64,000 nt of DNA from Leucaena leucocephala (lineage: Eukaryota > Streptophyta > Magnoliopsida > Fabales > Fabaceae). The first letter of the stretch is position 1, and every line of letters starts with the position of its first letter. The notes beneath the pieces were generated by a model, which did not search any database, was not told the origin of the DNA, and was given only the letters and a program-made list of their open reading frames with translations. The stretch covers positions 14,833,406 through 14,897,405 of the forward strand of contig CM073524.1 in the NCBI GenBank assembly GCA_037074615.1, read 5' to 3'. Of the stretch, positions 50,311 to 62,539 are shown piece after piece. The translations under genes and the position numbers were made by a program.

Positions 50311-52057
50311 GACGAAACGTTCACCCTCGTAGCCTAGATCAATAGTATTCGTGTACTACTCTTCCTAGCTGCAAATGAAAAGTTGGCCACTAATATAGAT
50401 GGGCATGAGAAGCACTCTTGTCAACAGAGAGTTGGGAATGGAGGTGTATATGGATATACCACAAGCGGTAGGGTACGAGTCGGTAAATGGGACGCTAGAA
50501 CGTGAGCTGCAAAAGTCACTGTATGTGCTAAAGTAATCGCCACACTCTTGGCTTGCAAAACTTATTGCAACTACAGACAATTTGGCTACAGGCAAAGCAA
50601 CTCCGATCCCACCCTATTCATCGAGCGAAGGAAGGGGAAGTTGGCTTTCCTACTCGGATACGTAGATGATATGATCTTGACCCAGGGTGATTTAGTTGAA
50701 CTTGAAGAGCTGAAGAAACGGTTGAATGCCAAATTTGAGGTGGAAGTCAGGGTAAAGTAAAACGCTTTCTCAGGATTGAAGCTACACGGTCTGATTACGA
50801 AATATTCCCCTCACACAAGAGGTACATACAACACATCCTTCGCGAAGCAGGGACGAGGAACTGTAGCATGGCTGCGCCACCAACGGGAATGAATCATCAT
50901 TTGGCCCTTTATCGAGGCCCCACACGTACAGATAAGGAAACAATATGGTTTGATGTAAATGGGTCTCTACAACGACGCTCGATGCAAATGGTAGCTCGGA
51001 CATGTATAAGGCGAGGTCAGTGGCTACAAGCTGCACCATAAATATGGTGCGGACTATGACGAAACGTTCTCCCTAGTAGCCTAGATTAATAATCTTCGTC
51101 TACTTCTCTTCCTGGCTGTAAATGAAAGCTGGACACTAAGCAAAGGGACGTGCAAAACCCTTTTCTTAACGGAGATTTGGAAGTGGAGGTGTGCATGGAT
51201 ATACCAGGAGTCGTGGGCCATGAGTCTCTAAATGGGACACAAGTACGTAAGCTGGCAAACCACTGTGTGTGCCAAAGAGATCGCCACATGCCTGGTTTGA
51301 AAAGCGTACCACAACGGCACACGATTTAGTTACAAAAGAAGCAACTCCGGTCCCACCATATTCATCAAGCGAAGGAGAGGGAAGTTGGCTATCCTACTCG
51401 AATGTGTAGATGATATGGCCTCGACCCAGGACGGGCTAGGTTGAACTTGAAGAGCTGAAGACATAGTTGGATGCCAATCTCGAGGTGGCAGTCAGGGTAA
51501 GGCAAAACACTTTCCCGGGATTGAGGTCCCACAGTCTGACTAGGAAAGATTTCCCTCACATGAGAAATACATACAATGCCCCCTCCGCGAAATAGGGGGG
51601 TGGAACTTGTAGCGCGGCTGAGTCACCCAATGGAAATGAGTCATCCTCTGGTCATTTGTCTCGGCCAGACACCTACAGATAAGGAAAAAATACCGTTTGA
51701 CGTAGATGGGTCTTTACAATGACGCTCAATACAACATCCCAAATTTTCCCTATATGTATAAGACTTATAGGGGGAAGAGGTAAAGAAGGGACTAGGATGG
51801 TAATCAGAAGAAAAGATAAGGATTAAGACAAGTCTTATGCCAAAGAAAGAGAGAAGGTGTAAAGTTGCAAGGCAAAAGTAACTAAATTTCAGGGGCCTAA
51901 TGTACACTCGGAAAAGAAGAGGACTAAAGTGAAAATTCTACAAGTCCTATGGTGCAAAACGGAAGTAGGCGTAGACTTTGGGCTATTAGGTGTAATTATG
52001 AAGAGTTAAGGGCCTAAAGTGCAATTTCCAAAAGTCCAGGGGCAAAATGTGGGCTAG
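50311..52057 (+). repeat. Monomer M29
   Basis: Unit A 50311-51057, unit B 51058-51733, spacer 51734-52048. Private change in unit A: c at 50920 (GAGGCCCCAC instead of GAGGCCGCAC), removing a CpG. Confidence 0.97.
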
Positions 52058-53804
52058 GACGAAACGTTCACCCTCGTAGCCTAGATCAATAGTATTCGTG
52101 TACTACTCTTCCTAGCTGCAAATGAAAAGTTGGCCACTAATATAGATGGGCATGAGAAGCACTCTTGTCAACAGAGAGTTGGGAATGGAGGTGTATATGG
52201 ATATACCACAAGCGGTAGGGTACGAGTCGGTAAATGGGACGCTAGAACGTGAGCTGCAAAAGTCACTGTATGTGCTAAAGTAATCGCCACACTCTTGGCT
52301 TGCAAAACTTATTGCAACTACAGACAATTTGGCTACAGGCAAAGCAACTCCGATCCCACCCTATTCATCGAGCGAAGGAAGGGGAAGTTGGCTTTCCTAC
52401 TCGGATACGTAGATGATATGATCTTGACCCAGGGTGATTTAGTTGAACTTGAAGAGCTGAAGAAACGGTTGAATGCCAAATTTGAGGTGGAAGTCAGGGT
52501 AAAGTAAAACGCTTTCTCAGGATTGAAGCTACACGGTCTGATTACGAAATATTCCCCTCACACAAGAGGTACATACAACACATCCTTCGCGAAGCAGGGA
52601 CGAGGAACTGTAGCATGGCTGCGCCACCAACGGGAATGAATCATCATTTGGCCCTTTATCGAGGCCGCACACGTACAGATAAGGAAACAATATGGTTTGA
52701 TGTAAATGGGTCTCTACAACGACGCTCGATGCAAATGGTAGCTCGGACATGTATAAGGCGAGGTCAGTGGCTACAAGCTGCACCATAAATATGGTGCGGA
52801 CTATGACGAAACGTTCTCCCTAGTAGCCTAGATTAATAATCTTCGTCTACTTCTCTTCCTGGCTGTAAATGAAAGCTGGACACTAAGCAAAGGGACGTGC
52901 AAAACCCTTTTCTTAACGGAGATTTGGAAGTGGAGGTGTGCATGGATATACCAGGAGTCGTGGGCCATGAGTCTCTAAATGGGACACAAGTACGTAAGCT
53001 GGCAAACCACTGTGTGTGCCAAAGAGATCGCCACATGCCTGGTTTGAAAAGCGTACCACAACGGCACACGATTTAGTTACAAAAGAAGCAACTCCGGTCC
53101 CACCATATTCATCAAGCGAAGGAGAGGGAAGTTGGCTATCCTACTCGAATGTGTAGATGATATGGCCTCGACCCAGGACGGGCTAGGTTGAACTTGAAGA
53201 GCTGAAGACATAGTTGGATGCCAATCTCGAGGTGGCAGTCAGGGTAAGGCAAAACACTTTCCCGGGATTGAGGTCCCACAGTCTGACTAGGAAAGATTTC
53301 CCTCACATGAGAAATACATACAATGCCCCCTCCGCGAAATAGGGGGGTGGAACTTGTAGCGCGGCTGAGTCACCCAATGGAAATGAGTCATCCTCTGGTC
53401 ATTTGTCTCGGCCAGACACCTACAGATAAGGAAAAAATACCGTTTGACGTAGATGGGTCTTTACAATGACGCTCAATACAACATCCCAAATTTTCCCTAT
53501 ATGTATAAGACTTATAGGGGGAAGAGGTAAAGAAGGGACTAGGATGGTAATCAGAAGAAAAGATAAGGATTAAGACAAGTCTTATGCCAAAGAAAGAGAG
53601 AAGGTGTAAAGTTGCAAGGCAAAAGTAACTAAATTTCAGGGGCCTAATGTACACTCGGAAAAGAAGAGGACTAAAGTGAAAATTCTAAAAGTCCTATGGT
53701 GCAAAACGGAAGTAGGCGTAGACTTTGGGCTATTAGGTGTAATTATGAAGAGTTAAGGGCCTAAAGTGCAATTTCCAAAAGTCCAGGGGCAAAATGTGGG
53801 CTAG
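52058..53804 (+). repeat. Monomer M30
   Basis: Unit A 52058-52804, unit B 52805-53480, spacer 53481-53795. Spacer change a at 53688 (CTAAAAGTCC), otherwise seen only in M7, 23 monomers to the left. Confidence 0.97.
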
Positions 53805-55551
53805 GACGAAACGTTCACCCTCGTAGCCTAGATCAATAGTATTCGTGTACTACTCTTCCTAGCTGCAAATGAAAAGTTGGCCACTAATATAGATGGGCAT
53901 GAGAAGCACTCTTGTCAACAGAGAGTTGGGAATGGAGGTGTATATGGATATACCACAAGCGGTAGGGTACGAGTCGGTAAATGGGACGCTAGAACGTGAG
54001 CTGCAAAAGTCACTGTATGTGCTAAAGTAATCGCCACACTCTTGGCTTGCAAAACTTATTGCAACTACAGACAATTTGGCTACAGGCAAAGCAACTCCGA
54101 TCCCACCCTATTCATCGAGCGAAGGAAGGGGAAGTTGGCTTTCCTACTCGGATACGTAGATGATATGATCTTGACCCAGGGTGATTTAGTTGAACTTGAA
54201 GAGCTGAAGAAACGGTTGAATGCCAAATTTGAGGTGGAAGTCAGGGTAAAGTAAAACGCTTTCTCAGGATTGAAGCTACACGGTCTGATTACGAAATATT
54301 CCCCTCACACAAGAGGTACATACAACACATCCTTCGCGAAGCAGGGACGAGGAACTGTAGCATGGCTGCGCCACCAACGGGAATGAATCATCATTTGGCC
54401 CTTTATCGAGGCCGCACACGTACAGATAAGGAAACAATATGGTTTGATGTAAATGGGTCTCTACAACGACGCTCGATGCAAATGGTAGCTCGGACATGTA
54501 TAAGGCGAGGTCAGTGGCTACAAGCTGCACCATAAATATGGTGCGGACTATGACGAAACGTTCTCCCTAGTAGCCTAGATTAATAATCTTCGTCTACTTC
54601 TCTTCCTGGCTGTAAATGAAAGCTGGACACTAAGCAAAGGGACGTGCAAAACCCTTTTCTTAACGGAGATTTGGAAGTGGAGGTGTGCATGGATATACCA
54701 GGAGTCGTGGGCCATGAGTCTCTAAATGGGACACAAGTACGTAAGCTGGCAAACCACTGTGTGTGCCAAAGAGATCGCCACATGCCTGGTTTGAAAAGCG
54801 TACCACAACGGCACACGATTTAGTTACAAAAGAAGCAACTCCGGTCCCACCATATTCATCAAGCGAAGGAGAGGGAAGTTGGCTATCCTACTCGAATGTG
54901 TAGATGATATGGCCTCGACCCAGGACGGGCTAGGTTGAACTTGAAGAGCTGAAGACATAGTTGGATGCCAATCTCGAGGTGGCAGTCAGGGTAAGGCAAA
55001 ACACTTTCCCGGGATTGAGGTCCCACAGTCTGACTAGGAAAGATTTCCCTCACATGAGAAATACATACAATGCCCCCTCCGCGAAATAGGGGGGTGGAAC
55101 TTGTAGCGCGGCTGAGTCACCCAATGGAAATGAGTCATCCTCTGGTCATTTGTCTCGGCCAGACACCTACAGATAAGGAAAAAATACCGTTTGACGTAGA
55201 TGGGTCTTTACAATGACGCTCAATACAACATCCCAAATTTTCCCTATATGTATAAGACTTATAGGGGGAAGAGGTAAAGAAGGGACTAGGATGGTAATCA
55301 GAAGAAAAGATAAGGATTAAGACAAGTCTTATGCCAAAGAAAGAGAGAAGGTGTAAAGTTGCAAGGCAAAAGTAACTAAATTTCAGGGGCCTAATGTACA
55401 CTCGGAAAAGAAGAGGACTAAAGTGAAAATTCTACAAGTCCTATGGTGCAAAACGGAAGTAGGCGTAGACTTTGGGCTATTAGGTGTAATTATGAAGAGT
55501 TAAGGGCCTAAAGTGCAATTTCCAAAAGTCCAGGGGCAAAATGTGGGCTAG
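53805..55551 (+). repeat. Monomer M31
   Basis: Unit A 53805-54551, unit B 54552-55227, spacer 55228-55542. Right-hand consensus. From here to the window edge I noticed no variant at any tracked site. Confidence 0.97.
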
Positions 55552-57298
55552 GACGAAACGTTCACCCTCGTAGCCTAGATCAATAGTATTCGTGTACTAC
55601 TCTTCCTAGCTGCAAATGAAAAGTTGGCCACTAATATAGATGGGCATGAGAAGCACTCTTGTCAACAGAGAGTTGGGAATGGAGGTGTATATGGATATAC
55701 CACAAGCGGTAGGGTACGAGTCGGTAAATGGGACGCTAGAACGTGAGCTGCAAAAGTCACTGTATGTGCTAAAGTAATCGCCACACTCTTGGCTTGCAAA
55801 ACTTATTGCAACTACAGACAATTTGGCTACAGGCAAAGCAACTCCGATCCCACCCTATTCATCGAGCGAAGGAAGGGGAAGTTGGCTTTCCTACTCGGAT
55901 ACGTAGATGATATGATCTTGACCCAGGGTGATTTAGTTGAACTTGAAGAGCTGAAGAAACGGTTGAATGCCAAATTTGAGGTGGAAGTCAGGGTAAAGTA
56001 AAACGCTTTCTCAGGATTGAAGCTACACGGTCTGATTACGAAATATTCCCCTCACACAAGAGGTACATACAACACATCCTTCGCGAAGCAGGGACGAGGA
56101 ACTGTAGCATGGCTGCGCCACCAACGGGAATGAATCATCATTTGGCCCTTTATCGAGGCCGCACACGTACAGATAAGGAAACAATATGGTTTGATGTAAA
56201 TGGGTCTCTACAACGACGCTCGATGCAAATGGTAGCTCGGACATGTATAAGGCGAGGTCAGTGGCTACAAGCTGCACCATAAATATGGTGCGGACTATGA
56301 CGAAACGTTCTCCCTAGTAGCCTAGATTAATAATCTTCGTCTACTTCTCTTCCTGGCTGTAAATGAAAGCTGGACACTAAGCAAAGGGACGTGCAAAACC
56401 CTTTTCTTAACGGAGATTTGGAAGTGGAGGTGTGCATGGATATACCAGGAGTCGTGGGCCATGAGTCTCTAAATGGGACACAAGTACGTAAGCTGGCAAA
56501 CCACTGTGTGTGCCAAAGAGATCGCCACATGCCTGGTTTGAAAAGCGTACCACAACGGCACACGATTTAGTTACAAAAGAAGCAACTCCGGTCCCACCAT
56601 ATTCATCAAGCGAAGGAGAGGGAAGTTGGCTATCCTACTCGAATGTGTAGATGATATGGCCTCGACCCAGGACGGGCTAGGTTGAACTTGAAGAGCTGAA
56701 GACATAGTTGGATGCCAATCTCGAGGTGGCAGTCAGGGTAAGGCAAAACACTTTCCCGGGATTGAGGTCCCACAGTCTGACTAGGAAAGATTTCCCTCAC
56801 ATGAGAAATACATACAATGCCCCCTCCGCGAAATAGGGGGGTGGAACTTGTAGCGCGGCTGAGTCACCCAATGGAAATGAGTCATCCTCTGGTCATTTGT
56901 CTCGGCCAGACACCTACAGATAAGGAAAAAATACCGTTTGACGTAGATGGGTCTTTACAATGACGCTCAATACAACATCCCAAATTTTCCCTATATGTAT
57001 AAGACTTATAGGGGGAAGAGGTAAAGAAGGGACTAGGATGGTAATCAGAAGAAAAGATAAGGATTAAGACAAGTCTTATGCCAAAGAAAGAGAGAAGGTG
57101 TAAAGTTGCAAGGCAAAAGTAACTAAATTTCAGGGGCCTAATGTACACTCGGAAAAGAAGAGGACTAAAGTGAAAATTCTACAAGTCCTATGGTGCAAAA
57201 CGGAAGTAGGCGTAGACTTTGGGCTATTAGGTGTAATTATGAAGAGTTAAGGGCCTAAAGTGCAATTTCCAAAAGTCCAGGGGCAAAATGTGGGCTAG
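55552..57298 (+). repeat. Monomer M32
   Basis: Unit A 55552-56298, unit B 56299-56974, spacer 56975-57289. Right-hand consensus at all tracked sites. Confidence 0.97.
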
Positions 57299-59045
57299 GA
57301 CGAAACGTTCACCCTCGTAGCCTAGATCAATAGTATTCGTGTACTACTCTTCCTAGCTGCAAATGAAAAGTTGGCCACTAATATAGATGGGCATGAGAAG
57401 CACTCTTGTCAACAGAGAGTTGGGAATGGAGGTGTATATGGATATACCACAAGCGGTAGGGTACGAGTCGGTAAATGGGACGCTAGAACGTGAGCTGCAA
57501 AAGTCACTGTATGTGCTAAAGTAATCGCCACACTCTTGGCTTGCAAAACTTATTGCAACTACAGACAATTTGGCTACAGGCAAAGCAACTCCGATCCCAC
57601 CCTATTCATCGAGCGAAGGAAGGGGAAGTTGGCTTTCCTACTCGGATACGTAGATGATATGATCTTGACCCAGGGTGATTTAGTTGAACTTGAAGAGCTG
57701 AAGAAACGGTTGAATGCCAAATTTGAGGTGGAAGTCAGGGTAAAGTAAAACGCTTTCTCAGGATTGAAGCTACACGGTCTGATTACGAAATATTCCCCTC
57801 ACACAAGAGGTACATACAACACATCCTTCGCGAAGCAGGGACGAGGAACTGTAGCATGGCTGCGCCACCAACGGGAATGAATCATCATTTGGCCCTTTAT
57901 CGAGGCCGCACACGTACAGATAAGGAAACAATATGGTTTGATGTAAATGGGTCTCTACAACGACGCTCGATGCAAATGGTAGCTCGGACATGTATAAGGC
58001 GAGGTCAGTGGCTACAAGCTGCACCATAAATATGGTGCGGACTATGACGAAACGTTCTCCCTAGTAGCCTAGATTAATAATCTTCGTCTACTTCTCTTCC
58101 TGGCTGTAAATGAAAGCTGGACACTAAGCAAAGGGACGTGCAAAACCCTTTTCTTAACGGAGATTTGGAAGTGGAGGTGTGCATGGATATACCAGGAGTC
58201 GTGGGCCATGAGTCTCTAAATGGGACACAAGTACGTAAGCTGGCAAACCACTGTGTGTGCCAAAGAGATCGCCACATGCCTGGTTTGAAAAGCGTACCAC
58301 AACGGCACACGATTTAGTTACAAAAGAAGCAACTCCGGTCCCACCATATTCATCAAGCGAAGGAGAGGGAAGTTGGCTATCCTACTCGAATGTGTAGATG
58401 ATATGGCCTCGACCCAGGACGGGCTAGGTTGAACTTGAAGAGCTGAAGACATAGTTGGATGCCAATCTCGAGGTGGCAGTCAGGGTAAGGCAAAACACTT
58501 TCCCGGGATTGAGGTCCCACAGTCTGACTAGGAAAGATTTCCCTCACATGAGAAATACATACAATGCCCCCTCCGCGAAATAGGGGGGTGGAACTTGTAG
58601 CGCGGCTGAGTCACCCAATGGAAATGAGTCATCCTCTGGTCATTTGTCTCGGCCAGACACCTACAGATAAGGAAAAAATACCGTTTGACGTAGATGGGTC
58701 TTTACAATGACGCTCAATACAACATCCCAAATTTTCCCTATATGTATAAGACTTATAGGGGGAAGAGGTAAAGAAGGGACTAGGATGGTAATCAGAAGAA
58801 AAGATAAGGATTAAGACAAGTCTTATGCCAAAGAAAGAGAGAAGGTGTAAAGTTGCAAGGCAAAAGTAACTAAATTTCAGGGGCCTAATGTACACTCGGA
58901 AAAGAAGAGGACTAAAGTGAAAATTCTACAAGTCCTATGGTGCAAAACGGAAGTAGGCGTAGACTTTGGGCTATTAGGTGTAATTATGAAGAGTTAAGGG
59001 CCTAAAGTGCAATTTCCAAAAGTCCAGGGGCAAAATGTGGGCTAG
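57299..59045 (+). repeat. Monomer M33
   Basis: Unit A 57299-58045, unit B 58046-58721, spacer 58722-59036. Right-hand consensus at all tracked sites. Confidence 0.97.
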
Positions 59046-60792
59046 GACGAAACGTTCACCCTCGTAGCCTAGATCAATAGTATTCGTGTACTACTCTTCC
59101 TAGCTGCAAATGAAAAGTTGGCCACTAATATAGATGGGCATGAGAAGCACTCTTGTCAACAGAGAGTTGGGAATGGAGGTGTATATGGATATACCACAAG
59201 CGGTAGGGTACGAGTCGGTAAATGGGACGCTAGAACGTGAGCTGCAAAAGTCACTGTATGTGCTAAAGTAATCGCCACACTCTTGGCTTGCAAAACTTAT
59301 TGCAACTACAGACAATTTGGCTACAGGCAAAGCAACTCCGATCCCACCCTATTCATCGAGCGAAGGAAGGGGAAGTTGGCTTTCCTACTCGGATACGTAG
59401 ATGATATGATCTTGACCCAGGGTGATTTAGTTGAACTTGAAGAGCTGAAGAAACGGTTGAATGCCAAATTTGAGGTGGAAGTCAGGGTAAAGTAAAACGC
59501 TTTCTCAGGATTGAAGCTACACGGTCTGATTACGAAATATTCCCCTCACACAAGAGGTACATACAACACATCCTTCGCGAAGCAGGGACGAGGAACTGTA
59601 GCATGGCTGCGCCACCAACGGGAATGAATCATCATTTGGCCCTTTATCGAGGCCGCACACGTACAGATAAGGAAACAATATGGTTTGATGTAAATGGGTC
59701 TCTACAACGACGCTCGATGCAAATGGTAGCTCGGACATGTATAAGGCGAGGTCAGTGGCTACAAGCTGCACCATAAATATGGTGCGGACTATGACGAAAC
59801 GTTCTCCCTAGTAGCCTAGATTAATAATCTTCGTCTACTTCTCTTCCTGGCTGTAAATGAAAGCTGGACACTAAGCAAAGGGACGTGCAAAACCCTTTTC
59901 TTAACGGAGATTTGGAAGTGGAGGTGTGCATGGATATACCAGGAGTCGTGGGCCATGAGTCTCTAAATGGGACACAAGTACGTAAGCTGGCAAACCACTG
60001 TGTGTGCCAAAGAGATCGCCACATGCCTGGTTTGAAAAGCGTACCACAACGGCACACGATTTAGTTACAAAAGAAGCAACTCCGGTCCCACCATATTCAT
60101 CAAGCGAAGGAGAGGGAAGTTGGCTATCCTACTCGAATGTGTAGATGATATGGCCTCGACCCAGGACGGGCTAGGTTGAACTTGAAGAGCTGAAGACATA
60201 GTTGGATGCCAATCTCGAGGTGGCAGTCAGGGTAAGGCAAAACACTTTCCCGGGATTGAGGTCCCACAGTCTGACTAGGAAAGATTTCCCTCACATGAGA
60301 AATACATACAATGCCCCCTCCGCGAAATAGGGGGGTGGAACTTGTAGCGCGGCTGAGTCACCCAATGGAAATGAGTCATCCTCTGGTCATTTGTCTCGGC
60401 CAGACACCTACAGATAAGGAAAAAATACCGTTTGACGTAGATGGGTCTTTACAATGACGCTCAATACAACATCCCAAATTTTCCCTATATGTATAAGACT
60501 TATAGGGGGAAGAGGTAAAGAAGGGACTAGGATGGTAATCAGAAGAAAAGATAAGGATTAAGACAAGTCTTATGCCAAAGAAAGAGAGAAGGTGTAAAGT
60601 TGCAAGGCAAAAGTAACTAAATTTCAGGGGCCTAATGTACACTCGGAAAAGAAGAGGACTAAAGTGAAAATTCTACAAGTCCTATGGTGCAAAACGGAAG
60701 TAGGCGTAGACTTTGGGCTATTAGGTGTAATTATGAAGAGTTAAGGGCCTAAAGTGCAATTTCCAAAAGTCCAGGGGCAAAATGTGGGCTAG
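59046..60792 (+). repeat. Monomer M34
   Basis: Unit A 59046-59792, unit B 59793-60468, spacer 60469-60783. Right-hand consensus at all tracked sites. Confidence 0.97.
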
Positions 60793-62539
60793 GACGAAAC
60801 GTTCACCCTCGTAGCCTAGATCAATAGTATTCGTGTACTACTCTTCCTAGCTGCAAATGAAAAGTTGGCCACTAATATAGATGGGCATGAGAAGCACTCT
60901 TGTCAACAGAGAGTTGGGAATGGAGGTGTATATGGATATACCACAAGCGGTAGGGTACGAGTCGGTAAATGGGACGCTAGAACGTGAGCTGCAAAAGTCA
61001 CTGTATGTGCTAAAGTAATCGCCACACTCTTGGCTTGCAAAACTTATTGCAACTACAGACAATTTGGCTACAGGCAAAGCAACTCCGATCCCACCCTATT
61101 CATCGAGCGAAGGAAGGGGAAGTTGGCTTTCCTACTCGGATACGTAGATGATATGATCTTGACCCAGGGTGATTTAGTTGAACTTGAAGAGCTGAAGAAA
61201 CGGTTGAATGCCAAATTTGAGGTGGAAGTCAGGGTAAAGTAAAACGCTTTCTCAGGATTGAAGCTACACGGTCTGATTACGAAATATTCCCCTCACACAA
61301 GAGGTACATACAACACATCCTTCGCGAAGCAGGGACGAGGAACTGTAGCATGGCTGCGCCACCAACGGGAATGAATCATCATTTGGCCCTTTATCGAGGC
61401 CGCACACGTACAGATAAGGAAACAATATGGTTTGATGTAAATGGGTCTCTACAACGACGCTCGATGCAAATGGTAGCTCGGACATGTATAAGGCGAGGTC
61501 AGTGGCTACAAGCTGCACCATAAATATGGTGCGGACTATGACGAAACGTTCTCCCTAGTAGCCTAGATTAATAATCTTCGTCTACTTCTCTTCCTGGCTG
61601 TAAATGAAAGCTGGACACTAAGCAAAGGGACGTGCAAAACCCTTTTCTTAACGGAGATTTGGAAGTGGAGGTGTGCATGGATATACCAGGAGTCGTGGGC
61701 CATGAGTCTCTAAATGGGACACAAGTACGTAAGCTGGCAAACCACTGTGTGTGCCAAAGAGATCGCCACATGCCTGGTTTGAAAAGCGTACCACAACGGC
61801 ACACGATTTAGTTACAAAAGAAGCAACTCCGGTCCCACCATATTCATCAAGCGAAGGAGAGGGAAGTTGGCTATCCTACTCGAATGTGTAGATGATATGG
61901 CCTCGACCCAGGACGGGCTAGGTTGAACTTGAAGAGCTGAAGACATAGTTGGATGCCAATCTCGAGGTGGCAGTCAGGGTAAGGCAAAACACTTTCCCGG
62001 GATTGAGGTCCCACAGTCTGACTAGGAAAGATTTCCCTCACATGAGAAATACATACAATGCCCCCTCCGCGAAATAGGGGGGTGGAACTTGTAGCGCGGC
62101 TGAGTCACCCAATGGAAATGAGTCATCCTCTGGTCATTTGTCTCGGCCAGACACCTACAGATAAGGAAAAAATACCGTTTGACGTAGATGGGTCTTTACA
62201 ATGACGCTCAATACAACATCCCAAATTTTCCCTATATGTATAAGACTTATAGGGGGAAGAGGTAAAGAAGGGACTAGGATGGTAATCAGAAGAAAAGATA
62301 AGGATTAAGACAAGTCTTATGCCAAAGAAAGAGAGAAGGTGTAAAGTTGCAAGGCAAAAGTAACTAAATTTCAGGGGCCTAATGTACACTCGGAAAAGAA
62401 GAGGACTAAAGTGAAAATTCTACAAGTCCTATGGTGCAAAACGGAAGTAGGCGTAGACTTTGGGCTATTAGGTGTAATTATGAAGAGTTAAGGGCCTAAA
62501 GTGCAATTTCCAAAAGTCCAGGGGCAAAATGTGGGCTAG
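60793..62539 (+). repeat. Monomer M35 (last complete)
   Basis: Unit A 60793-61539, unit B 61540-62215, spacer 62216-62530. Right-hand consensus at all tracked sites. Confidence 0.97.
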
